Shown here: positions 1 through 11,692 of the stretch, piece by piece
Layout: every line of letters begins with the position of its first letter
Numbering within the stretch: the stretch's first letter is position 1
Source: Rhizoctonia solani
Taxonomy: Eukaryota > Basidiomycota > Agaricomycetes > Cantharellales > Ceratobasidiaceae
Direction of reading: 5' to 3'
NCBI RefSeq assembly: GCF_016906535.1
Contig: NC_057370.1
Coordinates: 1,984,001-2,048,000 of the forward strand
Length of the DNA: 64,000 nucleotides
Notes under the pieces: model-generated
The model's input: only the letters and a program-made list of their open reading frames with translations
What the model was told of the DNA's origin: nothing
Databases searched by the model: none
Position numbers and translations under genes: made by a program

Positions 1-800
1 CACCCTGCTCATCACTTGACTCATCCGATGGTGGCACAATGAATACGTTGACTATTGTTTCGGTGTCGTTAGCCTGTATTAAAGTTAGCTATATGCATTA
101 TGTACACATCCATATCATACCATTGTGGGATTCGTTGAAGGTAATATGGCGCCTTCAACATTCCGGACGTGGCGTGAACCAGCGATACATATGAGAGCGC
201 TTAACCGGGGTAATTTGAATTATGTGGATCCATAAGCGCCTGCGACTTGGGTGAATTTCGATTTCCGTACTCGAACCCACCAGCATTCGAATTTATTACA
301 GTCGGTATATATTCGCTTGTAGCTATGAGCCAATGTTTAATCGAGGCCTAGGATGATGATGAGCCACGTTATAATTTCCAATAAAATCCCTTGAGCTCAT
401 TTCAGCTATATACTTCTCGAATCCAATGTATGATTATTGCAACACAGTAGCCTGAGTTCCAGACCAGCCCACCTACTTAACACACATGGCCTGTAATGTG
501 GAAAATCTATTCATCCTGTCTGGGGGTACTAAACAGGTCACGCTTTACGCCATGGAAGCTTCCCTACAACTCCATAGTGATCCGGGTTACTACACAAGGA
601 TCGGTCTGATTCTGAGGACTCACCTCGTGACGCAGGCAAGATTTCTCGACTCAGAAAGGGGCAGGTTCGCAGCAACAGGTGATCACAACTCAACGAATCC
701 GACGAAATGTTCTTCGCGATCCATCAGACAACCTGTCAAGTCGCTAAGTGCACTCCGGGCCGCGCATATACCCACGCCCAAATATGAATTCACTAGACAC
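1..800. other. Intergenic, no supported gene
   Basis: I see no conserved coding signal, no coherent splicing pattern and no repeat here. A 121-codon open frame at 486-851 has an unstructured composition, no recognisable motif and overlaps the promoter of the next gene, so it is not called. Confidence 0.5.
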
Positions 801-807
801 TATAAAA
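801..807 (+). promoter_or_regulatory. TATA box of the small secreted protein gene
   Basis: TATAAAA lies about 60 bp before the upstream ATG (865) and about 80 bp before the in-frame ATG (885) of the cysteine-rich gene. That is a usual distance for a fungal core promoter. The match is to the motif only. Confidence 0.5.
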
Positions 808-864
808 CGAGAAGGATGTTCGATTCAGCATACAAGACGCAATCAACCTGAGTCTCTTAATAAC

Positions 865-1117
865 ATGCGCTTTTCGTCCTACTCATGTGCTTGACCACTG
901 CTGGTCTCGTTGCTAGTAACCCTCTTAATCTTGAAGAGCGTGCTTGCAGCAAATCTAGTTGCGTAAGCTCATGCTGCAAGCAGTTTGGAAATTGCAATTA
1001 CCTCAACTGTGCCAAATCCACAGTAAGTTTGTTTCTTGTTCGATGAATTTGTTCTTCTGCTCACACCCCACTTAGTGCGTTGGTGGAAATTGCCAGTGTA
1101 ACTGCAGCTACAGCTAG
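865..1117 (+). CDS. Small secreted cysteine-rich protein (candidate effector)
   Basis: I do not recognise the family. Reading from the ATG at 885 gives a hydrophobic start, then a mature part of about 40 residues with ten cysteines, including one CC pair and a C-x-C-x-C near the end. Exon 1 ends at 1022 before GTAAGT and exon 2 runs 1076-1117; the 53-bp intron ends in CTTAG and keeps phase 0. The upstream ATG at 865 opens a much better signal peptide but is out of frame by one base; a missing T in the TTTT at about 871-874 would explain it. A likely Glu-Glu-Arg processing site precedes the first cysteine. Size, secretion signal and cysteine density fit the small secreted proteins of plant-associated fungi. 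A role is inference. Confidence 0.6.
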
Positions 1118-1379
1118 AACCATCGTTAGAGGGGGCTTTGATGTACCGAATGAGCGCGACCAATTGGAGGGTCTCATGGCAATATATAAAATACTCATAT
1201 TGATTTGTTTGTGAGATCAAGAGAGTGCGTGAAGGGTGATCATAAATACATGCAAGCGATCAAAAATACTATATAGCCAAGCACCCGAGAACAAGAGCAG
1301 TAGAGAGAGTAGCCAACACATAGCAGCTGTGACAAAATATACACGAATGGAAAGCAAGATAATTTCTACATGACGTCAT

Positions 1380-4300
1380 TCAAGCCAGATCTTCACTTGC
1401 ACCCCGTCCGGATGCTCGGTCCTTGTGCCTAATGAAGCTCGTGCCAAATGTTACACCTTCTTTGAAGCTTCCAACCTGGAAAGAGTCTTCTTCGTCTGTG
1501 ATAACCCCGGCCCAAACTGGTCTTCGAGGCATACGATGTCCGGGAGCGAACGATGCAGGAACGCTTTCACTGACTGAACGAGATGTCGAGGCCCTTGGCC
1601 AAACGTTCCTCCGGTACTCCCATACTTGAGAAGGAACCGCACGAGCTGGTGAGGTGCCTGTGCTTCCCGAGGTCGAAGTTGAAGCGTAAGCCACTGAGGA
1701 TGCATTGAAAGATAACTCTGGGACTGTGGTCGGAAGTGACGCGTTGACCCCAGCGTCCAAACGATCCTGTGAGCTGTTCGCCACTTCAACCGCTTCCCTA
1801 ACTCCCGCAGGGGCTTGTTCATGGGAGATAAATGTGGATCGAACTGATGAGTCGGACAGCCCACGGGGGCGGAGTGCACGATCCAACAGCTGGGTTTGGC
1901 TCATTCCAGTTGGCATTGGGGGAACGTCAATAACCGCATCAACATTGCGGGAAATTCGACGCGGGCGGACACCCCGTACCGTTGCGTCTCCGGGATTCAG
2001 ATTCGCAGTTGACTTGGTAGGGCGGACTATCCTACGCGAGTTGCTCCTCGGAAGAATAACCCAGCTATCGGTCCGCTCCCTCTCACGAACTGTCTGGGAA
2101 CCAACAAAGATACCACGGAGTTGTTCCTTGCGTTGGTCCGGGTCTCCTGGAGGGCGAGAACTTTCCCTCGGTGCTGCTGTCATTTCTCCATTAGGGGGCG
2201 TGACAGTGGTATCCGGAGCGACGGTCATTGTCGAGACCGCACGCCTCATCCCAGAATGGGCAAATTCAACATTGACGGTGGTCGTACTGGTGGCTATGGC
2301 AGGTGCTACACGCGGAGCAAGGCGCTTCTTCCCACCTGCAAGCCCAACGTCGGGTTCGGTTGCACTGCCGAAAAGTTTGGTGATGGGAGCGGAAATCCAA
2401 CCGATGGCAGTAGATGGGCCTTTAATCAAAGTCTGCCGGCCACGCTCGACAACACTTCCAAGGTTGGCCACACTCTCTGTACCAGGTACTCCAATTCCTG
2501 TGAAAGCCTCCTCGCGCACACGGATGATCGCGTTCGGGTCGAGCACAACGTCGTTGACCACTCCACGCAATGTGATGATCTCTCCCAGCATCTCGCGAAC
2601 GGTTCTCCCGAGTAAGCCCCTCCCATTTCCAAGCTCGTTTCGTACATCTGTCGAGATGGTTTTGAGAGTGGTACGAGAAAGGTGAGCCAAGTCTGCGCCA
2701 ACAAGGTTCTGGCGCTTGAGTCGAGCAGTGAGGCCCCGGACATCAGATTGTTGGAGGCGTTTAAGCAAGGCTGCAAGGTGTTCAGGATTGACAGGGGGCG
2801 CAGGACCATGTAGCGGAGATGAAGGGATGTCGCTCGTAGAAAGGGAGATGGACCCTGGTCGCGGGGATGGGATGGCGGCGGGTGTATGTGAGCTTGAATA
2901 GTTTGTGATATATGTGCCGAGCTCTGGCTCGTCAGTTTGCACACCCCTGGAGCGGCTCAGAAGCATGAGAGGGCGACGATTCTTGGGCTTTTCAGGACTT
3001 TCTGGTTCATTCCCCACCACCACAGAGCCAGTTACATCGCTGGCGCCTGCGACAGACCGGGCATCGTCATTCCCTTCTGCATCCACCTTTGGTTGGCCTG
3101 CCGGCGTTCTCTCTCCATCCCCGCCCGGAGACGGCAAGGGGGTGTTGCGTTCACTGGCAATGCTGTTTGCTGCAGATGCGCGCCGGTATTGATTCACTGG
3201 GGGAGCCAAGCCGCGAGGACTGTATAGCGCACTCGATCCTGCAGAGAGTGGGTTTTCGGATCCGGTCTCGTCGTCTGCCTGTAACCAAGATAAGTTGAAG
3301 CAATACTTCAGTCAAGGCGTAGCGTACCTGTACAGTTCCATCATGGCTTATCGGTCCCTTGCCGCCACGTCTCCTCATTGGAGGAATCACAAGAGGCGGA
3401 ATAACTCTTGGAGATGGTACACGCCTCGAGAACCTATTGGCAGTTGGAGATGTCAACCGATTCGCGTTACCGGAGAAGGAAGCAGCACGGGATGAATGTG
3501 CACTTCCTACTGGCGGGCTACGAGCATTGTTACCCGGATCCAGTTGAGCACCAGCTCCCCTGGGCGATTTGGCAGTATTAGCAAAGGACGCCGCCCATCC
3601 TGAACGAGTATTAGATGCCCAGCTCGCATTACGCCCATGGGTACCGAGCCCCTGAGACAAGGAATTATATGGGGGTGGCGTCGAGCGTGTGAAAGACATA
3701 TCGGTAGCTATCATCAATCATGAGCTATGCAATTAATTAAGCAAGGTTCAGCAAAGAATACTAACCATCTTCTGCCAATGGTTCCTGACCGCCTTCGCCT
3801 CGCGCCCGCATCTCAGCAATCTCTTCCTGAAGCATCCGAACATCTTCCCGCGATTCAGTTAGCATATTCTGAAGCTCAGCAGCATCTCGTTTGAGAGCCT
3901 CATTATCAGCGACCAACGCTTCAAGCATGCGCATCACTTCTGGGTCGTCGGAAGCTATTGAGGCCTTTCCCAACTAAAACACCAGATTCAATAACCGAAA
4001 CCCCTCGCAAGTATAATCATGACCTACAGAGTTTTGCAGCATCTGAAGCCTTACTCGTGCATCCTCCAGAATGTCACTCGATATCTCGGAGCGTGATAGT
4101 TTAATTGAATCAGTTTCTTCCCTTAGTTGAGTCATCTCGGCTTGGAGTCTCCCTATCAACACATTAATCGTCTATCTCACAGAGTCTATCAATGTAACAG
4201 ACTTACGGCAGCGCGCACCGACTTCGTTCGCCCTTGCCTCCCACACTTTTTCACGATTATTGGCCTCCGTAATTTCCCGTTTCAAATCATCGCGCTCTTG

Positions 4301-5032
4301 TTCTGCGGTGCGTAATTTTCCTTCCAATCCAACGCCACGAGCATGTGCAGCACTCAAGCGAGACACACTGGCACGCGTGTCCTGAAGCTCAGCAGTCAGA
4401 GTACGATTAGCAGCGTCTGCGGCCTCGAGATTGAGTTGTGCCTGAGCGAGCTGCTTCTGCACACGCGTATGGGCAGCAAGTTGGTCTTGGAGGGTCGAGA
4501 CCTGAGAGTTGAGTGTGGCGATATGCTCCGTTTGGGACTCGTTCTGGATGCGAATAGGATTGTGTCAGGTGAGCGTTTATCGAATTAGGAAGCTCAAAAC
4601 GGCATACCTGCTTAACAAGCGCTTCGTGCCGCCGCTCGAAAGCCTCGTGTCTTTCCAACAACGCCTGTCCAACCTCTATTTGCACCACCGTCAAAATCAA
4701 AAGGGAGGAAAGAAAAAATCAACGACTGTAAATTAGAGATAATATGTGGACATACCTGCGCTGACTATAAGCTTGCGCTCCGCATCGGCCCATGCACGTG
4801 AGGCCTCGCAGTCACGATTCCCGCAGCAACAGACAACATCGACTCGGCCAGCATCCTCAGAAGGGTGATATTCGGCTGAAGAAAGTTCGAAGAGGGAGCG
4901 GGAAAGGTCTGCAATAGTGCCATTTGCACGCAATATGCTCGACGTGAGTGGTGAAACAGGAGGCGGCGTGCGAGGCGAAGCAGGAGACATAGGGGGCGAC
5001 GGAGACGCCGACGATATTCTAATGGTGGCCAT
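1380..5032 (-). CDS. Ser/Pro-rich coiled-coil protein, function unknown
   Basis: The start is the ATG at 5032, followed by a Ser/Pro-rich leader. A short cysteine cluster (C-C-C-G-N-R-D-C, about 4820-4850) comes next, then several hundred residues of acidic/basic heptads typical of long coiled coils (about 3760-4700, over several exons). A low-complexity Ser/Pro/Arg stretch follows (3290-3700), and the last exon is about 600 codons (1380-3209). That exon holds a short helical region (about 2440-2790) with Leu-rich repeats of the kind used for protein contacts. Introns are about 50-60 bp. The layout resembles fungal septation or cytoskeletal scaffold proteins, but I cannot name a family, and no enzymatic motif is visible. 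The same-strand neighbour at 5426-6186 is unrelated. Confidence 0.6.
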
Positions 5033-5425
5033 TGTGGCCGGAATGCGAGACTGAGGCTCAATAGTAACGTGGGTTGGAGCTCAGCAACTTGTAGGTAATC
5101 AATGACGTGAAATACTTGAAGGCGAGTGTGGTCGTTTGCGTTTGGCCAGTGTGGGGGTAAATGAGGGCTCAAGGGTCCAAATTTGAATTGCTTCATAAAT
5201 CCATAAATATAAATTATAAATGCCAGCCTAATAAACAGAAAAGCAACAAGTCATGACTGAGAGTGAACTATGTAGATGCGAGGGTATGAGTGATGTGCAG
5301 ATAGATTACATTGATGGATGACGAGAAGAGAGCATTAACAGTAGCGTAGAGTGTGCGTGCTTAACGATACAGAGATGATCGTGCCCCAAAACTGAAAAGG
5401 AACAAAAAGCAAAGTCGGCCGGCCA
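5033..5425. other. Intergenic, no gene seen
   Basis: This gap lies between two minus-strand genes and should hold the promoter of the coiled-coil gene and the 3' end of the next one. No conserved reading frame is visible. Confidence 0.4.
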
Positions 5426-6186
5426 TTACCAACATAGCTTTGATTCTTCTACACCTCTCCACTTGAGCAGCGATGCCGGGTCTAATTGTACGATGGCCAA
5501 GTCGCCTTCTGGGACTCCGGGTGGTACTCGTGCACCCATTGACCGTAATACTTGGGCTTCCCCTACAAATGCGGCTCGCTTCTCGGTACATGCGCCTACA
5601 CGCCGTAAGCAGGATAGTGGGTTCCCGAGCTCATCAGTTGGCCGAAGCTCAATATAGGTTTTGCAGTTGACAGCGACGAAAAGGTGTCCCTCGTTCGCGA
5701 TTTCCTTCAGGAGAGAAGACTAGAAGTTCATATTAGTATGGCCAATATTGAGACGACAGGATCACCATCACTCACAATATAGTCAACCGCGGTACGCTCT
5801 CGGCGCTTAAACAGTGTTCGAGTCCTCCACTCGCCGTCCTTCTCCCCGTTCCCGACAAAATGACCGGTGGCCCAGCACTGGCCTTGATCGTACAAGAACG
5901 TGATCGTGTCGGTAGTACCCGCACCATGTGCTCTAGACAAGTTGATGTATCCATCGACTTTGCAGTGTGATACTAGATAGTCGGCGAGCCCTTGGAGGGT
6001 TGGAATATATCGCCCAGTGGTGAGAAAGGTATCATAGTTTGGTAGTGCAGGCGTGAGGCTGATAGACATAGCACGACGGCGAAGGTGGCTGGGGCGGATG
6101 CGTAGTCTCAAGCGAAGCGGTAGCCTTGGATAACTGTAGGGCTTATAGGAGGATGTGTGAGCCCGTAAGCAAAGGGCGAGAGACAT
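5426..6186 (-). CDS. Conserved-looking hypothetical protein with mitochondrial-type leader
   Basis: There are two exons. Exon 1 starts at the ATG at 6186 and ends at Asp-Tyr-Ile before GTGAGT (about 5777). The 58-bp intron ends in TTCTAG and exon 2 runs to the TAA at 5426-5428, giving about 230 residues. The first 38 residues are rich in Arg, Ser, Tyr and Leu and have no acid, as in a mitochondrial presequence. An alternative start at 6072 (Met-Ser-Ile-Ser-Leu) would give a shorter form without it. The body has a compact alpha/beta look with no catalytic motif I recognise. Function unknown. Confidence 0.55.
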
Positions 6187-7004
6187 CGCTATAGGTGGTA
6201 GTGCAGTGCTGGGGCAGAGTAATATAAATCCTTGAGCGAGCTTAAACACTACGGCGAATGGTTCCCGGGACTGATGAATGTGGCGATGGTAGATTGCGTG
6301 AAACTCTGTGGATCGGGTACCGCGCTGTCTAGAAAAATCCATCATGACAAAACTCCGGAACCCCCACTTGCTTTCTCAGGTCTCCCAATAAAGATAGATT
6401 GCGAAATATGGACGTATATGGTTTTATTAAACACGCGCTCAGGTAGCTTATAACTGAAATCAAGATTTGATTGGCTTGTTGCTAAATCTTTTTCGTCCGA
6501 AACAACCGTAGCGTAACTCATACACATGATCGGCTCGCTTTATTTGGCTGATCGACTATCGGGTATCACGATCACTTTATCCTTTATTAGCAACTCCATA
6601 GCATCTACTATCCCTAGACATAAGCGCATGCCCGATTCAACTAAATCCTATACCATGCCCCTCGCAGAAACCGTTACCCGACCATTCCATAGAAAATCAA
6701 TCAACGATCATCCTAGTACGGTGCATTCACAATATCCGACCGGGACCGAAGGCTGTTTGTTGGGGTAGCCAGTGACTGTCGTGTGGGTTTGACTAGGGCT
6801 TGTTTCTTGGTAAGATGCACATTGTCCGACAATGCAACGACCTGCGTGAAAAATTTAGGTTCCGGTAATCAAACACGTCAAATTTATGGTAACTCACAAT
6901 GTCTTTACTATCGCCCATCCGGAAGTCATCTGCCATCACTTGTTGCTCGTACCTTTGTGGGATGCGTATTCAGTGGCGCGCACATGTCGCAACGGAGACC
7001 GAAC
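6187..7004. other. Intergenic, no gene seen
   Basis: The open frames in this 0.8-kb gap are short, lack splice logic and show no family motif. The region should contain the promoter of the gene ending at 6186 and the 3' flank of VID27. Confidence 0.45.
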
Positions 7005-9697
7005 TCACTGTTTAATATCATACCGATCCAGACGGCCCTTCTTAACCTTTCTGAAGTCCCATGCAATCACAAAGTTTCCAGTCGATGTCACAATGAATTG
7101 TTCCTCAGATTCGGGACCTGAGTTAAATCTGGGAAGAAAAAAGTCAATTAATCATCGAAAGCGCGGATGTTAATCAATCCCTTGATTAAGGTTGATCCTC
7201 ACCGGGCTGGAGTAAACGACACATGTCCTCCCATATACCCAATATGCTCGGGCCGGAGTTGCAATCGCTTTGGCATAGGTTTAGCGTTAGCGGGGAAACT
7301 CCTGTCAAACCCGAGACTACCCGCATAGCGGCCTTCCCCGATCAGTGTATCAATCAAGAGCAGATAAGTGCGACAAGTCGCTACCACATAGCGCCCGTCA
7401 GCGGTTGTATCAACTCCAATCACTGGATCGCCGAGTGCAGGCAGTGCTGTTTTAGCATTCTTTCCGATCGAGTCAAATAGCCGGATATCGCCCTTTTCGG
7501 ATGCAACGGCGAGCTGCCCCTTGTCGGTGGTAGTTACACTTGAAAATGCGGCTTTGGTGGCATATTGTTTGTATTCGCTGTCCACGAGTTTATCGCCGCT
7601 TACCCGGGGGTCGATCCGGAATAATGCATTGTGTGATGTGCCGACAAGGGTTTGCTGAGGTGTCATCTGTGCAAATTTGGAGTCGGGAGCCATCGAATTA
7701 ATCTCAAGATGGTCGCTAATCTTCCATTCTTCGACAATTTTGCCCGTTTCAATATCCATTTGATAGAGCGCATTTGGATTTTGCTCGTTCATCAAAACGA
7801 GAGTTGCGTCTTGTTGATGGAGCATCATCTGTTATTGTGAAACCTTGAGATTGTCTTGTTTTACCAAAGTATCAAATTGAATACCTTTTTAGGTGCAAAT
7901 TGTTTCCCCTGTGGCGTCAGTAGCTTACTGATCGTTGCAGCATATTCGAGTGTATCGTCCTCGGTCTTTCTAAACACGCCGATATTCTTGCCACGAGCGA
8001 TGTAGGACAAACCATTCTTGTAGCCGTTGGCCAGAAGCTTGTTCTTCCCGCCAGCATCAGGCATACGGACGGGACCATGCTCGTCGTCGGAGTCTTCATC
8101 TTCATCTTCACTGTTCTCTTCTAAATCCGCCGTTAGATCACTAATCGCCTCTCGATCACAAAAAAGGACTTACCTTCAACTGTACTTAATTCGTCTTCCA
8201 CGTCCTCCTCTTCATCGGATACGTCATGCATTTCTGTGTCTGGATCAAAATCGAAGGCATCGATCGCGTATTGTTGCTCATCAGCCTACAACGCGCCAAA
8301 TCAGTTTAGCCACATTTACGAGACCGATGTCACGTACCTTGATCTTTCCCCACGAGGCCTTGTTTGTCGTCTCCCATACGCATCGGACGTATTCACGCTG
8401 GAATCGCTGAAAGCCAGCCACGTCTGGGAACCGGAAACACCATGACGAAGTTGCTCCCTCTTGGGAGAGATGAGTCCACGTAAATGACAATAAATTCTAA
8501 CCTTGAATTATCAGTGTGATACACTCTATCAGATTGAGTAGTTCGTCACCTTGGACCAGCGCCCACTAAGATCCTCCGAGATAGGGTGTGCTAACCAGTA
8601 TGTCCCATTCTCAATCGCAGTCAGGTAATCTAACCAAAGGCAAAAGTTACGTCAGAACCACGTTTGTAGCATCCAGTTGAACAACTCACATTCAAACTCG
8701 TCGTTCTCTACTATGTACGCCCTAACCCCAGCTTGGAACGCGAATTGTTCTATGGGTTCTGATTCCCATAAATACAGTTGCGCTTCTTCGTCAACGACCG
8801 CTGGGCGCTCGCTAACTTGAGATGATTGGGATTCTGCTTCCGGAGGTGGGGCTTTGGCTTTAACCTCAGATTTGACAGGGGTCAGGGGCGCACTCGAAGT
8901 GGCAGGAGCAGGGGAAGGGGATACAGCAGTAGCCTTCTTCGACTTTGGAGTTGCAGGTGACGCTTTGGTGGGTGGTGGTGGCTGATAAGTCAAGGCCGCA
9001 AGTTCTGCTTCGGTCGCAGAATCCGAGCTACGAAGATACTTGCGTTCGTACATTGCTTTCAGAATCGAAGTCTCGAAAAAGGCGGCTGTTGGGGCATTAG
9101 AGCCTATTGCCACAAATTCAAAGAAATCCCCTTCGTCCCCGTCGAGATCGGCCCATTGGAACGACGCTGTCCCTTCAAATGTACTCGAACGAAATTGAAG
9201 CGCCTCATCGAGAAGAAATACACGTTCATCCTCGGCTGGAATAAATCAGATGAGGTTCATATGCGCCTGGCCAGAACTTGCTTTACATTCATCATCCTCT
9301 TCGAGAGTTGGCTCATCGCCTTCAGCGTATACTTTAGTCACTACAAGATGGAAATGATGCTCTGTTGGAGTGCGACGGACTGTGGCCATTGCATCATTGT
9401 ATCTAGCTTCCGAATTAGGGCACCGCCTTCGACGGAGGCTAGTATACGCACATGCATTCTCTGGAGCCTTTGATACTGTTAGGTCTGACTAGATATAGCT
9501 GTCCAGTTGATAGCTGTGCTAACTCAGACGCATTGGGGTCGTCTATGAGCTATCAGGGTTAGTAGACACAATAGCTCAGACAATTCAGCGCACTCACTCC
9601 ACACGCGCGAAAAGACTAGTTTGAATTAGGCAATCCTATAATTAGACTTTTCAAGAGTAGTTTGAACTCGCTACTTACGGGACTTTAACATAAACAT
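7005..9697 (-). CDS. VID27: VID27 family protein
   Basis: The N-terminus begins Met-Phe-Met-Leu-Lys-Ser at 9697, the hallmark start of VID27, with a first exon of only about 20 bases before GTAAGT. Next come a PH-like N-terminal part (8650-9600), a Pro/Ala/Lys-rich linker (about 8790-9000) and a helical region with acidic Asp/Glu runs (8080-8480). A C-terminal WD40-like beta-propeller follows (7200-8060). The last exon holds the family signature near the end (Ile-Val-Thr-Ser-Thr-Gly, then Trp-Asp-Phe-Arg-Lys-Val-Lys) and a TGA at 7005-7007. In yeast, VID27 is a cytoplasmic protein of the vacuole import and degradation group of fructose-1,6-bisphosphatase turnover, with an unclear molecular role. 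It is divergent from PDB1, sharing about 350 bp. Confidence 0.92.
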
Positions 9698-10043
9698 TTA
9701 TCCAGATGCCCCTGTAACTTCGGATACGCGTGGTGGCGATGGTCAAGGATAAGTTCTAATTTCGGCACGTGACATTTGCCGCACACAACTTCAGGCCCCT
9801 GGCCGATACAAAAATTTGCTTGAATATAATAATTGGACAGTGTTAGGGGTAGCATATAGCAAGTTATAAAATCATTGGGGAAAACAAGAGCAACAATGGA
9901 GTCAATATACGTAGAGTGGCATGAAGTTGTTTGGGTATGTTTGGGCGGCGTGCGAAAGTAATTGGATCGGACAAAAATCCTGGTGATCCCCAACGGTGAC
10001 AATCGACTTTGGAACGTCAAGCCCTGGCACCCTCATTGTAACC
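9698..10043. promoter_or_regulatory. Shared divergent promoter of VID27 and PDB1
   Basis: The 346 bp between the two ATGs has no other gene. It must carry both upstream regions. No specific factor site was identified. Confidence 0.5.
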
Positions 10044-11555
10044 ATGTCCGCCGCCCGCGCTGCATTTACACGATTTGCTCCGGCGCTCAACACCTCACGG
10101 CTCCGGGGTCCAGCGGCCCGCCTTCCCGTCGCATCCCGCATCCTTCAGCAGAGGCGATGGGCAAGCAGTGGAGAACAGAATACGGTAAGTATCTGAATAT
10201 GAATACGATACAAATCATATGTATTGACCAATTTATTACGATAGATGACCGTTCGTGAGGCATTAAACGCAGCGATGGAGGAGGAGATGTTACGCGACGA
10301 GACTGTCTTCATTATGGGGGAGGAAGTTGCGCGTTACAATGGTGCCTACAAGGTTAGTACATTTGCGATCAAGGGACAAGACGCGCTTATTCAGTTCTTA
10401 TATAGGTCACAAAAGGATTACTCGATAAATTTGGTGAAAAGCGCGTTATCGATACCCCAATTACCGAGATGGGCTTCGCCGGTCTAGCTGTGGGAGCTGC
10501 CCTTGCCGGGCTTCGACCTATGTAAGTCGGCTTGTGCCATGTGAGGCACGCATAATTGACCCCTAAACCCCAGTTGCGAATTCATGACCTGGAACTTCGC
10601 CATGCAGGTTAGCTCAGCTATCACCGTTCGACCTGTATATGTCTTATCATCATGTTGTTCTAGGCCATTGATCAGATCGTTAACTCGGGAGGAAAGACAT
10701 ACTACATGTCAGGTGGAAACGTTCCTTGCCCAGTGGTCTTCCGTGGACCTAATGGAGCTGCCGCTGGTGTCGCTGCCCAGCACTCACAGGATTATGCGGC
10801 CTGGTATGGCTCTGTTCCTGGTTTGAAAGTCGTAAGCCCATGGAGTGCTGAAGACTGTAAAGGACTGCTCAAGGTAAGTCGCATGACCTATTATAGGCAA
10901 TCTTAATGACCCTTGGCGGCAATCACACTTCAGTCCGCGATCCGCGATCCCAATCCAGTTGTCTTTCTAGAGAATGAGATGCTTTACGGCGTTTCTTTCC
11001 CAATGTCACAAGAGGCCATGTCAGAAGACTTCTTGTTGCCAATTGGTAAATGTAAGGTCGAGCGGGAGGGCTCTGATGTTACTATTGTTGCACACAGTAA
11101 AATGGTTCGCACAGTATGGAGGCTGCCGAGGAGCTGGCCAAGGAGGGTATCAAAGCTGAAGTCATCAACCTACGGTCGATTCGACCACTTGATATTGAGA
11201 CTATCATCAAATCGGTAAAGAAGACCAACCGGTATGTCGTATATGGCTAGTGCTAAATAAATCATCTCACCCCATTCTCAGTCTTCTAATAGTCGAGGGT
11301 GGATTCCCTGCCTTTGGTGTTGGATCAGAGATCTGCGCGCAAATCGTTGAGAGTGACGCATTTAATTACCTTGATGCCCCAGTTGAACGTGTTACTGGTG
11401 CCGATGTTCCGACTCCCGTAAGATACCCGAGTGACTTGATTAGTTTCTTTGACTAACACACCTGATAGTACGCAGCCAACCTCGAGGCCCTGTCTTTCCC
11501 GGATACTCCTCTAATTGTCAAGGTCGCGAAGCGCGCCCTTTACCGCACCAACTAG
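10044..11555 (+). CDS. PDB1: Pyruvate dehydrogenase E1 component, beta subunit
   Basis: This is the mitochondrial E1 beta subunit, which with E1 alpha decarboxylates pyruvate using thiamine diphosphate. A presequence rich in Arg, Ala and Ser (residues 1-45) is followed by the conserved start of the mature chain (Thr-Val-Arg-Glu-Ala-Leu-Asn). Then come Met-Gly-Glu-Glu-Val, the Glu-Met-Gly-Phe-Ala-Gly loop, Met-Ser-Gly-Gly and Arg-Gly-Pro-Asn-Gly-Ala. The C-terminal transketolase domain has Leu-Arg-Ser-Ile-Arg-Pro-Leu-Asp and Val-Glu-Gly-Gly-Phe-Pro. At least six short introns are visible. The stop is the TAG at 11553-11555. Between about 11102 and 11116 the frame slips by one missing base after Ser-Lys-Met-Val; no intron explains it. 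As the protein is essential and otherwise perfect, a sequence error is more likely than a dead gene. Confidence 0.95.
11100..11116 (+). other. Apparent 1-bp deletion in PDB1
   Basis: The conserved frame before this point and the conserved frame after it (starting at Ser-Met-Glu-Ala-Ala) differ by one base, with no room for an intron. Confidence 0.8.
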
Positions 11556-11692
11556 ACTAGTTCAGATAGTGTCACACTGAATTCACTGTTTATACTGCAC
11601 ATATATATTTGGGTCATTCCTAATTTTGTGTTCATTTCAAGATGCATGCTACTCAATTGTCTATCTAATGGGTACACGAGGTGTTCGTAACT

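Noticed and set aside
486..851. 121-codon open frame upstream of the cysteine-rich gene
   Set aside because: No motif, no splice logic, and it covers the TATA box of the next gene.
1705..2685. Long plus-strand frame of 326 codons
   Set aside because: It is the antisense shadow of the Ser/Pro-rich last exon of the minus-strand coiled-coil gene.
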